A stretch of 51,435 nt of DNA, from contig JAOPWJ010000199.1 of NCBI GenBank assembly GCA_025965715.1, positions 1-51,435 on the forward strand, written 5' to 3'. Source of the stretch: Blastococcus sp. GTDB lineage: Bacteria > Actinomycetota > Actinomycetes > Mycobacteriales > Geodermatophilaceae. A program made the translations under genes and the position numbers. The notes under the pieces were generated by a model. It was given only the letters and a program-made list of their open reading frames with translations, did not search any database and was not told the DNA's origin. Positions 1 through 10,123 of this stretch are shown here, piece by piece; position 1 is the stretch's first letter; each line of letters starts with the position of its first letter.

Positions 1-2
1 TG

Positions 3-485
3 ACCCACGGGCCGGTCGGCGTGGCAATGGGTGGGGAGCCGGCTGCGCCCGACGTGCTCCGCCGTCGGCCCCGCGACCCGGCCACCGGGGTGCTCGACCG
101 GTCGCTGGTCACCGCGCTGGTGGTGAACGGGCTGGCGCTGACGGTGGTCTGCCTCGGCGTGGCGGCATGGTCGGAATCGGCCGGTGGGCCGTGGCAGACC
201 CAACTGTTCGTCACGTTGTCCGTCGGCCAACTGATGCTCGCGCTCGCACTGCGGCCGGCCGGTGCGTGGTCCGGCGGCGCGCCGTGGCTGCCCATCGCCG
301 TCGCGGGGAACCTCGTCCTGCTCACGGCCGCGGTGCTCCTGCCCGGCCTGACCGACCTGCTCGGCACCGAGCCGCTGAGCATGAACGAAACCCTTCTCGC
401 GGTCGGGCCGGCTCTGCTGCCCGGCACCCTGGTGCTCCTGATCCGCGCGGCCCGACGTCCGGCCCGAGACGCAGGGGGCGAGTGA
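3..485 (+). CDS. Cation-transporting P-type ATPase, C-terminal fragment (cut by window edge)
   Basis: The reading frame is open from the first bases of the window, so only about the last 160 residues are visible. The visible start THGPVGVAMGGEP matches the 'THG.PGVALG.EP' stretch that follows the last cytosolic helices in calcium/cation P-type ATPases. It leads into 'DVLRRRPRDP' and then about four hydrophobic segments (LVTALVVNGLALTVVCLGV, LFVTLSVGQLMLALAL, WLPIAVAGNLVLLTAAVLL, LLAVGPALLPGTLVLLI), which is the Cation_ATPase_C region. It would export or import a cation across the cytoplasmic membrane. The phosphorylation (DKTG) and nucleotide domains lie outside the window, so the ion cannot be named. 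In M. tuberculosis a P-type ATPase of this kind (CtpF) belongs to the DosR regulon, which fits the next genes. The ATG at 21 is internal. Confidence 0.85.
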   Translation, partial: THGPVGVAMGGEPAAPDVLRRRPRDPATGVLDRSLVTALVVNGLALTVVCLGVAAWSESAGGPWQTQLFVTLSVGQLMLALALRPAGAWSGGAPWLPIAVAGNLVLLTAAVLLPGLTDLLGTEPLSMNETLLAVGPALLPGTLVLLIRAARRPARDAGGE

Positions 486-701
486 TGGCCGTTCGGGGCA
501 CCGATCCGCCTCCCGTACCGGTTCTCGTCGCGCTCACGCGTGGGCGGCTGGGAACGGCCCGGTCACCCGTGGAGGAAGATGCTCTGCTGGCGGCCGCCGC
601 GTGAGCATCACCTGGTCGCGGGCCGGCTCCGAGTGGCCGCTGCGCAGGCCCGAGGGGACAGGGTCGGACCGATGACCAGTCACGACGGCGGACATACCCG
701 C

Positions 702-720
702 GCCCGGCCCGAGGCCGGGC
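702..720. promoter_or_regulatory. Inverted repeat just upstream of the acg-like gene
   Basis: There are 8-bp perfect arms, GCCCGGCC and GGCCGGGC, with a CGA loop, ending 16 nt before the ATG at 737. It could be an operator or a hairpin next to the ribosome binding site (AGAGGAGATGGA). It does not match the DosR box spacing. Its function is unknown. Confidence 0.35.
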
Positions 721-736
721 GATCAGAGGAGATGGA

Positions 737-1732
737 ATGAACGAGCGCCAGTGGACCGACATCGTCACGGCGGCCACGAAGGCGCCCTCGATCCACAACA
801 CCCAGCCGTGGGTCTTCACCGCTTCGCCGGACCGGTTGGAGGTCGCCACCGACCCCGGGCGCGCCCTTCCGGTGCTGGACCCGACGGGTCGCCAGCGCGT
901 GATCAGCTGTGGCGGCGCCGTGGAGTTCGCCGTGGTCGCCATCCGTGCGCAGGGATACGGCGTCGAGGTGACCCAGCTGCCCGATGCGGGGGATCCCGAC
1001 CACCTGGCCACCCTGCGCGTGACGGAGCCGGTGGCGCCGACGGAGACGGACAGGAAGCGGGCGGCCGCCATCGAGCATCGCCACACCCAGCGTGGCGCCT
1101 TCCTGCCACGGGCCGTCCCGTCGGAGCTCGTCGACAGCCTGCAGGCGGAGGCCAGAGAATTCGGGATCTGGGTCAAACACGTCAGCCAGTCCGAGGAAGA
1201 GGTCGCCAGCGTCTTCCTCACCTCCCGGGCCGAAGAGATGGAGCAGCGCGAGCCGGCCTATCTGGCCGAACTCGAGCGGTGGCTCCGCACCGACCCCGCC
1301 GCGGTCGACGGGGTGCCGGTGGAGGCGGTGCCCAGCGCTGATCCGGCGACCCGGCCGTCCAACTGGCTCATCCGCGACTTCGTCGTCGGCTCACGGCCGG
1401 AGGATCGCCCGTCGGCCGGGGAGGACCGGGACGCGCCGCCGCCTCCGGTGGAGCGGCCGACAGTTCTGCTGCTGGGCACCGAGAACGACGATCGCTACGC
1501 CTGGCTGGACGCGGGCCGTGCGCTCGGCCGCCTGCTGCTCAGCGCCACCGATGCGGGCCTCGCGGCGTCCCCCCTCACCCAGGCGCTCGACTGGCCCGCC
1601 ACCCGCAGCCAACTCCGTTCGCGGCTGTCCCTGGTGGGACATCCCCAGATGCTGCTCCGCCTGGGCTATCCGGCCACGACGGGCACGGTCAGCGGACGAC
1701 GCCCGATCGGAGAGGTGCTCCGTACGCGCTGA
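737..1732 (+). CDS. Acg-family FMN-binding nitroreductase-like protein
   Basis: This is a 331-aa protein of the Acg (Rv2032-like) branch of the nitroreductase fold. The N-terminal motif APSIHNTQPW is diagnostic for the family, and the second half (LLLGTENDDRYAWLDAGRALGRLLL) matches the cofactor-cover half of Acg proteins. Acg is described as binding FMN while lacking usable NAD(P)H reduction, so it may sequester flavin rather than catalyse nitroreduction; that is family knowledge, not visible here. The start is supported by GAGGAG 8-10 nt before the ATG. It lies downstream of a P-type ATPase and near a DosS-like kinase, the same company Acg keeps in the mycobacterial dormancy regulon. The predicted protein is soluble, with no signal peptide. 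Confidence 0.85.
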   Translation: MNERQWTDIVTAATKAPSIHNTQPWVFTASPDRLEVATDPGRALPVLDPTGRQRVISCGGAVEFAVVAIRAQGYGVEVTQLPDAGDPDHLATLRVTEPVAPTETDRKRAAAIEHRHTQRGAFLPRAVPSELVDSLQAEAREFGIWVKHVSQSEEEVASVFLTSRAEEMEQREPAYLAELERWLRTDPAAVDGVPVEAVPSADPATRPSNWLIRDFVVGSRPEDRPSAGEDRDAPPPPVERPTVLLLGTENDDRYAWLDAGRALGRLLLSATDAGLAASPLTQALDWPATRSQLRSRLSLVGHPQMLLRLGYPATTGTVSGRRPIGEVLRTR

Positions 1733-1865
1733 ACGCCGGGGGAGTCCGCCCCCGGGTTCAGCCCCCGACGGCCCGGGCGGGGGGCAGGCGGCCAGCTCGG
1801 CGGCTGTCTCCTCCGCCCAGCTCCGGACGGCGTCCCGGTCGCGGAGGTCGCCGACCGGCGCACAC

Positions 1866-2297
1866 ATGGCCGTCGCCATCGCCGCGGGCCAGCCGGGCGG
1901 TAGCCGATGGGCGGGATCTCCGTCCCGCCCGCACTCCGCGCGGGGCGTTCGGTCCGATTTCTCCGAACTCGCCGTCGTCACCAGGTTCCCGGTCAACCTC
2001 CGCTGGTCCAGCGACCTCCCACCGGAGGTGCCCGACACCGACGCGATCCACGTCGCCACGGAGTTCCGCGTCCAGGCCCTCGTCGACGAGGTGCGGAGCG
2101 AGCTCTCCACCGACGGGCTGCCCGGCCTGGACACCATCGACGTCCGGCTGGTGGTGTGCGAAAGCCGTCTTGTGCTCGGCTCGGTCGCTCTGCACCGCGC
2201 CATGCGCGCCCCCGGTCCGGTGATGCCCCCACATCCGCAGCGGAGCGGGTCGGCCGCGGCGGACCCGGATTCGCAGCCGGCCATGGCCGGGCACTGA
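1866..2297 (+). CDS. Possible 143-aa hypothetical protein in the acg-dosS gap
   Basis: The 1733-2351 stretch between acg and the kinase has no recognisable gene. In this frame, however, the segment from about 1945 to 2225 has strongly G/C-ending codons and protein-like text (HVATEFRVQALVDEVRSEL, then DTIDVRLVVCESRLVLGSVA), suggesting an alpha-beta domain. The only in-frame start after the acg stop is the ATG at 1866, with no good ribosome binding site, and the first 30 residues look like non-coding translation. The true start may therefore differ, or this may be a decayed gene. A minus-strand frame at 1741-1875 also looks somewhat coding. I recognise no family. Confidence 0.3.
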   Translation: MAVAIAAGQPGGSRWAGSPSRPHSARGVRSDFSELAVVTRFPVNLRWSSDLPPEVPDTDAIHVATEFRVQALVDEVRSELSTDGLPGLDTIDVRLVVCESRLVLGSVALHRAMRAPGPVMPPHPQRSGSAAADPDSQPAMAGH

Positions 2298-2351
2298 GCA
2301 GCGGAGACGCCGGCGGACCCGTTCAGAGGGGTTCGGTGAGCTCCGTGTCGC

Positions 2352-4121
<1,770 letters not shown>

Positions 4122-4574
4122 TCACAGCAATGTGGGCGTCCGATCGGTGCCCGGACGCACACGGTAACCCCGGAGGAGGCTGATCTGTACCGCTACGTAA
4201 CCGTAGTGTTCCGTCGGCATCCACGTTCGTAGTCCCAGGAGCGCGGCACCGGCGACTTCGTCGGGATGAGTGAGTACGCGCGCCGGCCCCACGGCGGTGA
4301 CCGTCCACCCACCACCGGTCAGCCGATCCAGACAGTCGACCTCGAAGGCGACGACGGCGCCGCGAACCGCGCGGCCGAGTCTGCTGCCGGCATGCGTCGG
4401 AATCACCACCTGTCCGTCCCCGATGCCGAAACGCACCGGCTGGACGACCGGGAGGGCCCCCTCGGTGAAGGCGAGCCGGCCGACGTCAGCCGTGCACATC
4501 AGACGTCGGCACTCCACGTCATCGAGTGCCTCGGCCGTCCAGGGCAGGCTGCCGTCGATGTGGACCACCGCCAT
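4122..4574 (-). CDS. Pyridoxamine 5'-phosphate oxidase-like flavin-binding protein
   Basis: This is a 150-aa split-barrel protein. The opening (LDDVECRRLMCTADVGRLAFTEGALPVVQPVRFGI) is the typical start of small PNPOx-like proteins, where one strand of the barrel contacts FMN, F420 or haem. Such proteins occur repeatedly in the mycobacterial DosR regulon. The ATG at 4574 is preferred because AGGACGGAACGGAG lies just upstream. A longer form starting at 4661 adds 29 Arg/Ser-rich residues without conservation-like character. It is the first gene of a two-gene leftward unit with the DosS-like kinase and is divergent from the PEP synthase unit. The substrate is unknown; it may not be an enzyme. Confidence 0.75.
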   Translation of the reverse strand: MAVVHIDGSLPWTAEALDDVECRRLMCTADVGRLAFTEGALPVVQPVRFGIGDGQVVIPTHAGSRLGRAVRGAVVAFEVDCLDRLTGGGWTVTAVGPARVLTHPDEVAGAALLGLRTWMPTEHYGYVAVQISLLRGYRVRPGTDRTPTLL

Positions 4575-4992
4575 TCGGGCTCCGTTCCGTCCTACGGGCG
4601 CGCCGCGAACGCGGAAGCGGATCGGTGGACGCCTCGACCGGTCACTCCGACTGTGCGCCATGCCCCAGGTGGCAGCGCAGGGGCGATGGGCCCCTGAGGG
4701 CAGTCGCAGGTCCCGACGGCGGTGCGGCCGGCGGCGAGCGGGGGATGCCGCCGGCGTGTCCACGGTCGGATGCCCCGCAGACGAGGGAGCGTGGGGCCGA
4801 GGCGTCGAGTGCCCGCTCCTGGGTCGCTCGATCCGCTGTAGTGGGCTACGAACGTCCACATGGGCGACCCGCCGCATGGTGAACTGCGTGTCCACAACGG
4901 AGCTGGGGGAGGGGCGGCATGAATCTCTGTGGTCGTGCATCGGCCCGCCCACCTCTCGGTCGGTCCGACGTCGGCACCGGGGCACCCGCGCG
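4575..4992. other. 418-nt divergent intergenic region
   Basis: This region separates the leftward PNPOx-like/DosS-like unit from the rightward PSRP/ppsA unit. It contains the DosR-box-like repeat at 4678-4696. Long ORFs in the track cross it, but their translations are Arg/Pro/Ser-rich shadows with no domain, so I call no gene here. I could not assign clear -35/-10 elements for either direction. Confidence 0.6.
4678..4696. promoter_or_regulatory. DosR-box-like inverted repeat in the divergent promoter region
   Basis: CAGGGGCGATGGGCCCCTG has perfect 7-bp arms (CAGGGGC and GCCCCTG) around five bases. Its core GGGGC-GATG-GGCCC fits the spacing of the DosR/DevR box core GGGAC-N4-GTCCC, with the A and T positions replaced. 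It lies between the PNPOx/DosS-like unit and the PEP synthase unit, where a shared operator would act on both. The spacing and symmetry are seen; binding by a DosR homologue is inferred. Confidence 0.5.
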
Positions 4993-5907
4993 ATGACCCC
5001 GGAGTCACGTGTCCAGGGTGCCGCCCCAGCCGCCCAGCCGGCGGTGGTCCCGGTGTTCTTCCTGTCCGACAGCACCGGGATCAGCGCCGAGACGATGGGC
5101 AACGCCCTGCTCATCCAGTTCCCGGACCTGTACTTCGAGCGGACCCTGATCCCGTTCATCTCGACGGTGGAGATGGCTCGCGACGTGGTGGCCCAGCTCG
5201 ACGAGGCGATGCAGGGCCCGGTGACCCCGCTGGTGTTCACCACCGCGGCGGTCGACGAGGTGCGCGAGGAGCTGCTGAAGACGAAGGCGCCGATCATCGA
5301 CTTCTTCGGCATCCACATGAACCGGCTGGAGGAGCAACTGGGGGCCCGCGGGCTGCACGAGGCCCGCCGGCTGCACGGGGTGGGCGACGTCCGGCGCTAC
5401 AACAACCGGATGGCGGCGATCGAGTTCGCCATCGAGCACGACGACGGACTGAGCCCCCGTGGGCTGGACCGGGCCGACGTCGTCCTGCTGGCGCCGTCAC
5501 GGTGTGGCAAGACCCCGACCGCCATGTACCTGGCGCTGCAGCACGGTCTGTTCGTGGCCAACTACCCCCTGGTCGACGAGGACCTCGAGACGACCGACCT
5601 GCCTCGACCGGTCCGCGAGCTGGGCGACCGCTGCTTCGGGTTGACCACCACGGTGGCCCGGCTCAGCCGTGTCCGCCAGGAGCGGCGCCCGGACTCCCGG
5701 TACGCCTCGGAGGAGCAGTGCCGCTTCGAGCTGCGCCGGGCCACCGCGATGTACGACAGGCATCATCTGCCCACGGTGGATACCTCGTCGGCCTCCGTCG
5801 AGGAGATCGCCGCCGTGGTGATCCAGACCCTGGCCCGCCAACGGCGCACTTCCGGGCGCCGGCAGACCGGCCACGATCTTCAGCGAGGAAGGACGAACCA
5901 CTCATGA
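4993..5907 (+). CDS. Pyruvate,water dikinase (PEP synthase) regulatory protein, DUF299 family
   Basis: The protein has 304 aa. The N-terminus [25 protein letters not shown] is the signature of the PSRP/PpsR family (PF03618), bifunctional ADP-dependent kinases / Pi-dependent phosphorylases. They inactivate and reactivate PEP synthase or PPDK by modifying a Thr next to the catalytic His. The P-loop is [11 protein letters not shown] (G172-K173-T174), followed by NYPLVDEDL. The gene ends in an ATGA overlap with ppsA, its predicted target, so the pair is translationally coupled. The ATG at 4993 is the best start although its ribosome binding site is weak; an upstream GTG would add an Arg-rich tail. 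The gene sits inside a DosS-like/Acg neighbourhood, suggesting PEP synthase is controlled by oxygen or redox at transcription as well as by PSRP. Confidence 0.9.
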   Translation: MTPESRVQGAAPAAQPAVVPVFFLSDSTGISAETMGNALLIQFPDLYFERTLIPFISTVEMARDVVAQLDEAMQGPVTPLVFTTAAVDEVREELLKTKAPIIDFFGIHMNRLEEQLGARGLHEARRLHGVGDVRRYNNRMAAIEFAIEHDDGLSPRGLDRADVVLLAPSRCGKTPTAMYLALQHGLFVANYPLVDEDLETTDLPRPVRELGDRCFGLTTTVARLSRVRQERRPDSRYASEEQCRFELRRATAMYDRHHLPTVDTSSASVEEIAAVVIQTLARQRRTSGRRQTGHDLQRGRTNHS

Positions 5908-8315
5908 ACAGCGACACCACACCCGAGGCGCCGGCCGAGGACGGCGACAACGTCCGCTGGTTCGCGGGGCTCGGGCTGGGCGACCTGGAAGTGGTCGGCG
6001 GGAAGAACGCCTCGCTCGGCGAGATGATCTCCAACCTCGCCGATGCCGGGGTCAGCGTTCCGGACGGCTTCGCGACCACGGCGGCGGCCTACCAGCGCTT
6101 CCTGGGTGACACCGGGCTGGCCGCCAGGATCGCCGACCAGCTGCGCACGTTGGACACCGACGACGTGCGCGCGTTGTCCGCGGCCGGCCGGGAGATCCGC
6201 AAGGCCGTGGTCGAGCAGCCGTTCCCGCCGGCCCTCGAGGCCGATATCCGGGCGGCGTACGACCAGCTCGCCGGCGACGACGCAGAGGCCTCCTTCGCGG
6301 TGCGCTCCAGCGCCACGGCCGAAGATCTCCCCGACGCCTCCTTCGCGGGCCAGCAGGAGACCTTCCTCAACGTGCGGGGCATCGACGCGGTCCTGCAGGC
6401 GGTGCGGGAGGTCTATGCCTCCCTCTACAACGACCGGGCCATCGCCTACCGCGTGCACCACGGCTTCGACCACGAGGCGGTGTCGCTGTCGGCGGGCGTC
6501 CAGCGGATGGTGCGCTCGGACGTCGGGGCCTCGGGGGTCGTCTTCACCATGGACACCGAGTCCGGCTTCCGGGACGCAGTCTTCGTCACGGCGGCCTACG
6601 GGCTGGGTGAGGGCGTCGTCCAGGGGGCGGTCAACCCGGACGAGTTCTACGTCTACAAGCCCGCGCTGCGGGCCGGGCGCCCGGCGATCCTCAAGCGGGG
6701 CGTGGGCGACAAGGCGACCAAGATGGTCTACACCGAGCACGCCGAGGTCGGCCGGACGACGGAGTTCGTCGACGTCGACCCCGCCGAGCGCCGGCTGCTC
6801 TCCCTCACCGACGACGAGGTGACCGAGCTGGCTCGCCAGGCCTGCCGGATCGAGGAGCACTACGGCCGGCCGATGGACATCGAGTGGGGCAAGGACGGCC
6901 TCACCGGGAAGATCTTCATCCTCCAGGCCCGTCCGGAGACCGTGCAGTCCCGCTCGGGCAACGTCACCGAGCGCTACAGGCTGACCGGTACGGGCGACGT
7001 CCTCGTCGAAGGGCGGGCGATCGGCCAGAAGATCGGGGCCGGCGCCGTCCAGGTGCTCACCGACATCGATCAGATGGACGGGTTCACCGCCGGCGACGTG
7101 CTCGTGGCCGACATGACCGACCCGGACTGGGAACCGATCATGAAGCGCGCGTCGGCCATCGTCACCAACCGCGGCGGCCGCACCTGCCACGCGGCGATCA
7201 TCGCCCGCGAGCTCGGCATCCCCGCCGTCGTCGGCACCGGCGACGCCACCCGCGTGCTGAGCGACGGGGACCTGGTCACCGTCTCCTGCGCCGAGGGCGA
7301 CACCGGAATGGTCTACGCCGGCGAGGTCGGCTTCGAGGTGGCGGAGACCTCACTGGAGGCCATGCCGGAGATCCCCACCAAGATCATGATGAACGTCGGG
7401 ACACCCGAGCAGGCGTTCGCCTTCTCCCGGCTGCCGCACGCCGGCGTGGGGCTGGCCCGGCTGGAGTTCATCATCAACCGCCAGATCGGCATCCACCCTC
7501 GGGCGCTGCTGGAGCTCGACTCGCTCGACGAGCCGCTCAAGGCCCAGATCGAGGAACGGATCGTGGCCTATCCCTCCGCGCGGGACTTCTTCGTGCAGCG
7601 GGTCGCCGAAGGTGTCTCCATGATCGCCGCGGCGTTCGCGCCGGAGCCGGTGATCGTGCGGATGAGCGACTTCAAGTCCAACGAGTACGCCAACCTCCTC
7701 GGCGGGGAGCTCTACGAGCCCCACGAGGAGAACCCGATGCTCGGCTACCGGGGTGCCTCCAGGTACCTGTCCGCCGATTTCGCCGACTGCTTCGCGATGG
7801 AGTGCGAGGCACTGCGGTACGTCCGCGACGAGATGGGCCTGACCAACGTCAAGATCATGATCCCGTTCGTCCGGACCGTGGCGGAGATCGAGGGTGTGGT
7901 GCGCCTGCTGGGCGAGCACGGTCTGCGCCGCGGCGAGAACGAGCTGTCGGTCGTGATGATGTGCGAGCTGCCCTCCAACGCGCTGCTGGCCGGCGACTTC
8001 CTCGAGCACGTCGACGGCTTCTCGATCGGATCCAACGACATGACCCAGCTGACGCTGGGCCTCGACCGTGACTCCAGCCTCGTCGCCGCCGGCTTCGACG
8101 AGCGCGACCCGGCCGTGCTCGCCCTGCTCGAGATGGCCATCAAGGCGTGCCTGGAACGCGGGAAGTACGTGGGCATCTGCGGGCAGGGCCCCAGCGATCA
8201 CCCGGATCTGGCGCTGTGGCTCGTGGAGCAGGGAATCGAGTCGATGTCTCTCAACCCCGACACCGTCATCGACACCTGGCTCCACCTGGCGAAGGCCACC
8301 GTGCCCAGCACGTGA
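5904..8315 (+). CDS. ppsA: Phosphoenolpyruvate synthase (pyruvate, water dikinase)
   Basis: This 803-aa enzyme converts pyruvate + ATP + water to PEP + AMP + Pi, opening gluconeogenesis from pyruvate. The N-terminal ATP-grasp domain (about 20-350) starts with [14 protein letters not shown] and contains [20 protein letters not shown]. The central phospho-histidine domain has [17 protein letters not shown], with catalytic H429. The C-terminal TIM-barrel PEP/pyruvate domain ends with [22 protein letters not shown] and [11 protein letters not shown]. Length and order match E. coli PpsA (about 790 aa, His421). The ribosome binding site GAGGAAGGA lies upstream, and the start overlaps the stop of the PSRP gene. 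The 4929-8315 entry in the ORF track merges this gene with an out-of-frame shadow of PSRP. Confidence 0.95.
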   Translation: MNSDTTPEAPAEDGDNVRWFAGLGLGDLEVVGGKNASLGEMISNLADAGVSVPDGFATTAAAYQRFLGDTGLAARIADQLRTLDTDDVRALSAAGREIRKAVVEQPFPPALEADIRAAYDQLAGDDAEASFAVRSSATAEDLPDASFAGQQETFLNVRGIDAVLQAVREVYASLYNDRAIAYRVHHGFDHEAVSLSAGVQRMVRSDVGASGVVFTMDTESGFRDAVFVTAAYGLGEGVVQGAVNPDEFYVYKPALRAGRPAILKRGVGDKATKMVYTEHAEVGRTTEFVDVDPAERRLLSLTDDEVTELARQACRIEEHYGRPMDIEWGKDGLTGKIFILQARPETVQSRSGNVTERYRLTGTGDVLVEGRAIGQKIGAGAVQVLTDIDQMDGFTAGDVLVADMTDPDWEPIMKRASAIVTNRGGRTCHAAIIARELGIPAVVGTGDATRVLSDGDLVTVSCAEGDTGMVYAGEVGFEVAETSLEAMPEIPTKIMMNVGTPEQAFAFSRLPHAGVGLARLEFIINRQIGIHPRALLELDSLDEPLKAQIEERIVAYPSARDFFVQRVAEGVSMIAAAFAPEPVIVRMSDFKSNEYANLLGGELYEPHEENPMLGYRGASRYLSADFADCFAMECEALRYVRDEMGLTNVKIMIPFVRTVAEIEGVVRLLGEHGLRRGENELSVVMMCELPSNALLAGDFLEHVDGFSIGSNDMTQLTLGLDRDSSLVAAGFDERDPAVLALLEMAIKACLERGKYVGICGQGPSDHPDLALWLVEQGIESMSLNPDTVIDTWLHLAKATVPST

Positions 8316-8552
8316 GCCGCCTGTTCGGCGCAACGGCGCAACGGCCGGCCCCGAGCCCTCAGTCCGGGAGCGCTACCCGTGCCGAGCAGGCCTCCCCGGT
8401 ACGGAGTTCCCGGGCCCGCGCGGTGCAGGCGTCGTCGTCGACGCCGCATGCCGCGCGGGCCGAGCGGGACGTCGCCCCCGCTGTCGCCGGTGCGCTGGGT
8501 GGAGAAGAGCTGCGCACCCTGGCGGGAGGGGCACGTGCGCGACCGCGATGTG

Positions 8553-9101
8553 TCACTCGAGGTTCGTGTGGCGTGACCGCAGTCGCTCCACGGACTCCGT
8601 CCGGCGTTGGCGGACGCGATTGGTGATGAGATCGACGAGCACGAACAGGGCGATCTCGTACGCGCTGCCCATCGGCAGCGCCGCGGCGGATGCCTGGTCG
8701 TCGGCCATCGTCTGCGCGGTCACACGGACCACCACGTCGGCCTGGTCGGCGGGCGGGTTCTGGGGCTGTGCGGTCAGGTAGAGCAGCCGGGCCCCGTCGC
8801 GCCTCGCCACCCCCGCGAGCGCCTCCACCATGGAGATCCGCCCCGGTCCGCAGGAGAGCACCAGCAGGTCGCCGGGCCCGACCGCCGGGCAGGTCATCTC
8901 GCCGACGTAGTGCGCGTCGAGCCCGGCATGGAAGAGCCGCATCACCAGCCCGCGCATGACGAGGCCCTCGCGGCCCCCCGCGTAGCAGGCGATCCGGCGG
9001 GCGTGCAGCAACTCGTCGACGACGCCGTCGAGGTCCGTCCCGGGAACGCTGCGGACGGCGTCCCCGATCTCCTGCAACGCGCGCTCGGTCTCGCTGGTCA
9101 T
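8553..9101 (-). CDS. SIS-domain sugar-phosphate isomerase, 6-phospho-3-hexuloisomerase-like
   Basis: The 182-aa protein is a single SIS domain. The layout ARRIACYAGGREGLVMRGLVMRLFHAG...VGEMTCPAVGPGDLLVLSCGPG follows 6-phospho-3-hexuloisomerases (HxlB/PHI), which interconvert hexulose and fructose phosphates in the ribulose monophosphate pathway. The usual Ser-rich phosphosugar loop (SGSGET) is replaced here by SCGPGRIS, so substrate preference may differ. No hexulose-phosphate synthase is visible. It is the last gene of a sugar ABC importer unit, overlapping the upstream permease by ATGA, so it probably acts on the imported sugar or its derivative. Start at 9101: the longer track ORF reads antisense through the permease. 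Confidence 0.72.
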   Translation of the reverse strand: MTSETERALQEIGDAVRSVPGTDLDGVVDELLHARRIACYAGGREGLVMRGLVMRLFHAGLDAHYVGEMTCPAVGPGDLLVLSCGPGRISMVEALAGVARRDGARLLYLTAQPQNPPADQADVVVRVTAQTMADDQASAAALPMGSAYEIALFVLVDLITNRVRQRRTESVERLRSRHTNLE

Positions 9102-10114
9102 GTCGTCCTCCCCGTGGCGTTCCGCCGCCTCACCAGGCGTACCTGCAGCAGCACGACGACGAGCAGGAAGGCCCCGCGGATCACCGACTCCCAGTACGAG
9201 CTGATGGTGATGCTGCCCTCGCCGTTCTCGAACACGATCAGGTTGAAGATGAGCTGCAGCAGGAGCACGCCGACGAGGGTCGACAGCACCGACCCGACGC
9301 CGCCGGTGAGCAGTGTGCCGCCCACGACGACGGCCGCGATGGCGGTGAGTTCCCAGCCCAGCCCGGCGGCCGTGTCGACCGAGCCGTTCTGCGAGCCGAG
9401 GAAGACACCGGCGCATCCGGCCAGCGCCCCGGAGAGCAGATAGACGCTGAACGTGGTGCGGGCCACCGGCAGGCCCATCAGCCTGGCGGCGTCGACATTG
9501 CCCCCGATCGCGAGCACCTGCCGGCCCCAGGGTGTGAAGTGCAGGGCGGCGGCGCCGAGGAGGAAGGCCAGGAACATTGCCTCCGCGGCGACCGGCAGGC
9601 CGAGCAGCGACCAGTTGCCGAGCTTCTGGAAGCCGCCGGGCGCGGCGACGGACGCGCGGGCACCGGCGAGGTTGAGGGCGAGGCCACGGACGGCGAGCAG
9701 CGTGGCCAATGTGACGATGAAGGGTTGCAGCTTCAGCCTGGTGATGAGCACGCCGTTGAGCGCGCCGACGGCCGCGCCCGCGGCGACGCCGGCCAGCAGA
9801 CCCGGCAGCAGCCCGTGCTCGCTGACCTTGATGGCGACGACGCCCCCGAGGGCGGCGACCGAGCCGACCGAGAGGTCGATGCCGCCCGTCATGATCACGA
9901 AGGTCATGCCCAGGGCGACCAGGCCGTACTTGGCCGTGTCGCCGGTGAAGCTGCTGAGGTTGTAGCCGGTGGCGAAGTTCGAGCCGTAGCGCGCCGCCCC
10001 GAAGGCGAGGAGCAGCACCAGCGCGAAAAGAGCGCCTTGGCGCTGCAGCAGCAGGCCGGCCCGGACGCGGCGGCCGCGCGACGTGCCCCCGGGAACCTCA
10101 ACGGTGGTGGTCAT
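9098..10114 (-). CDS. ABC sugar transporter permease (RbsC/BPD_transp_2 family), second permease
   Basis: This 338-aa polytopic membrane protein has about nine hydrophobic helices. It carries the RbsC-family signature MTGGIDLSVGSVAALGGVV near residue 75 and the coupling-loop-like GGNVDAARLMGLPVARTTFSVYLLSGALAGCAG. It probably forms the membrane channel, alone or as a heterodimer with the neighbouring permease (10124-11185). The two permeases are clearly different sequences rather than a recent duplication. Start is the ATG at 10114, with AGGACC upstream, 9 nt after the first permease's stop. It overlaps the SIS-domain gene by ATGA. Confidence 0.9.
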   Translation of the reverse strand: MTTTVEVPGGTSRGRRVRAGLLLQRQGALFALVLLLAFGAARYGSNFATGYNLSSFTGDTAKYGLVALGMTFVIMTGGIDLSVGSVAALGGVVAIKVSEHGLLPGLLAGVAAGAAVGALNGVLITRLKLQPFIVTLATLLAVRGLALNLAGARASVAAPGGFQKLGNWSLLGLPVAAEAMFLAFLLGAAALHFTPWGRQVLAIGGNVDAARLMGLPVARTTFSVYLLSGALAGCAGVFLGSQNGSVDTAAGLGWELTAIAAVVVGGTLLTGGVGSVLSTLVGVLLLQLIFNLIVFENGEGSITISSYWESVIRGAFLLVVVLLQVRLVRRRNATGRTT

Positions 10115-10123
10115 GGCAGGTCC

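Noticed and set aside
485-604. 39-aa ORF overlapping the ATPase stop (MAVRGTDPPPVPVLVALTRG...)
   Set aside because: The overlap with the stop is suggestive, but it is too short, has no family signature and has no ribosome binding site. It could be a truncated remnant.
656-680. Second DosR box (GGGGACAGGGTCGGACC) before acg
   Set aside because: The half-site spacing is three rather than four and the right half does not match.
4929-8315. 1128-aa plus-strand ORF
   Set aside because: Its first 325 codons are an out-of-frame shadow of the PSRP gene. Only the part from 5904 (ppsA) is real.
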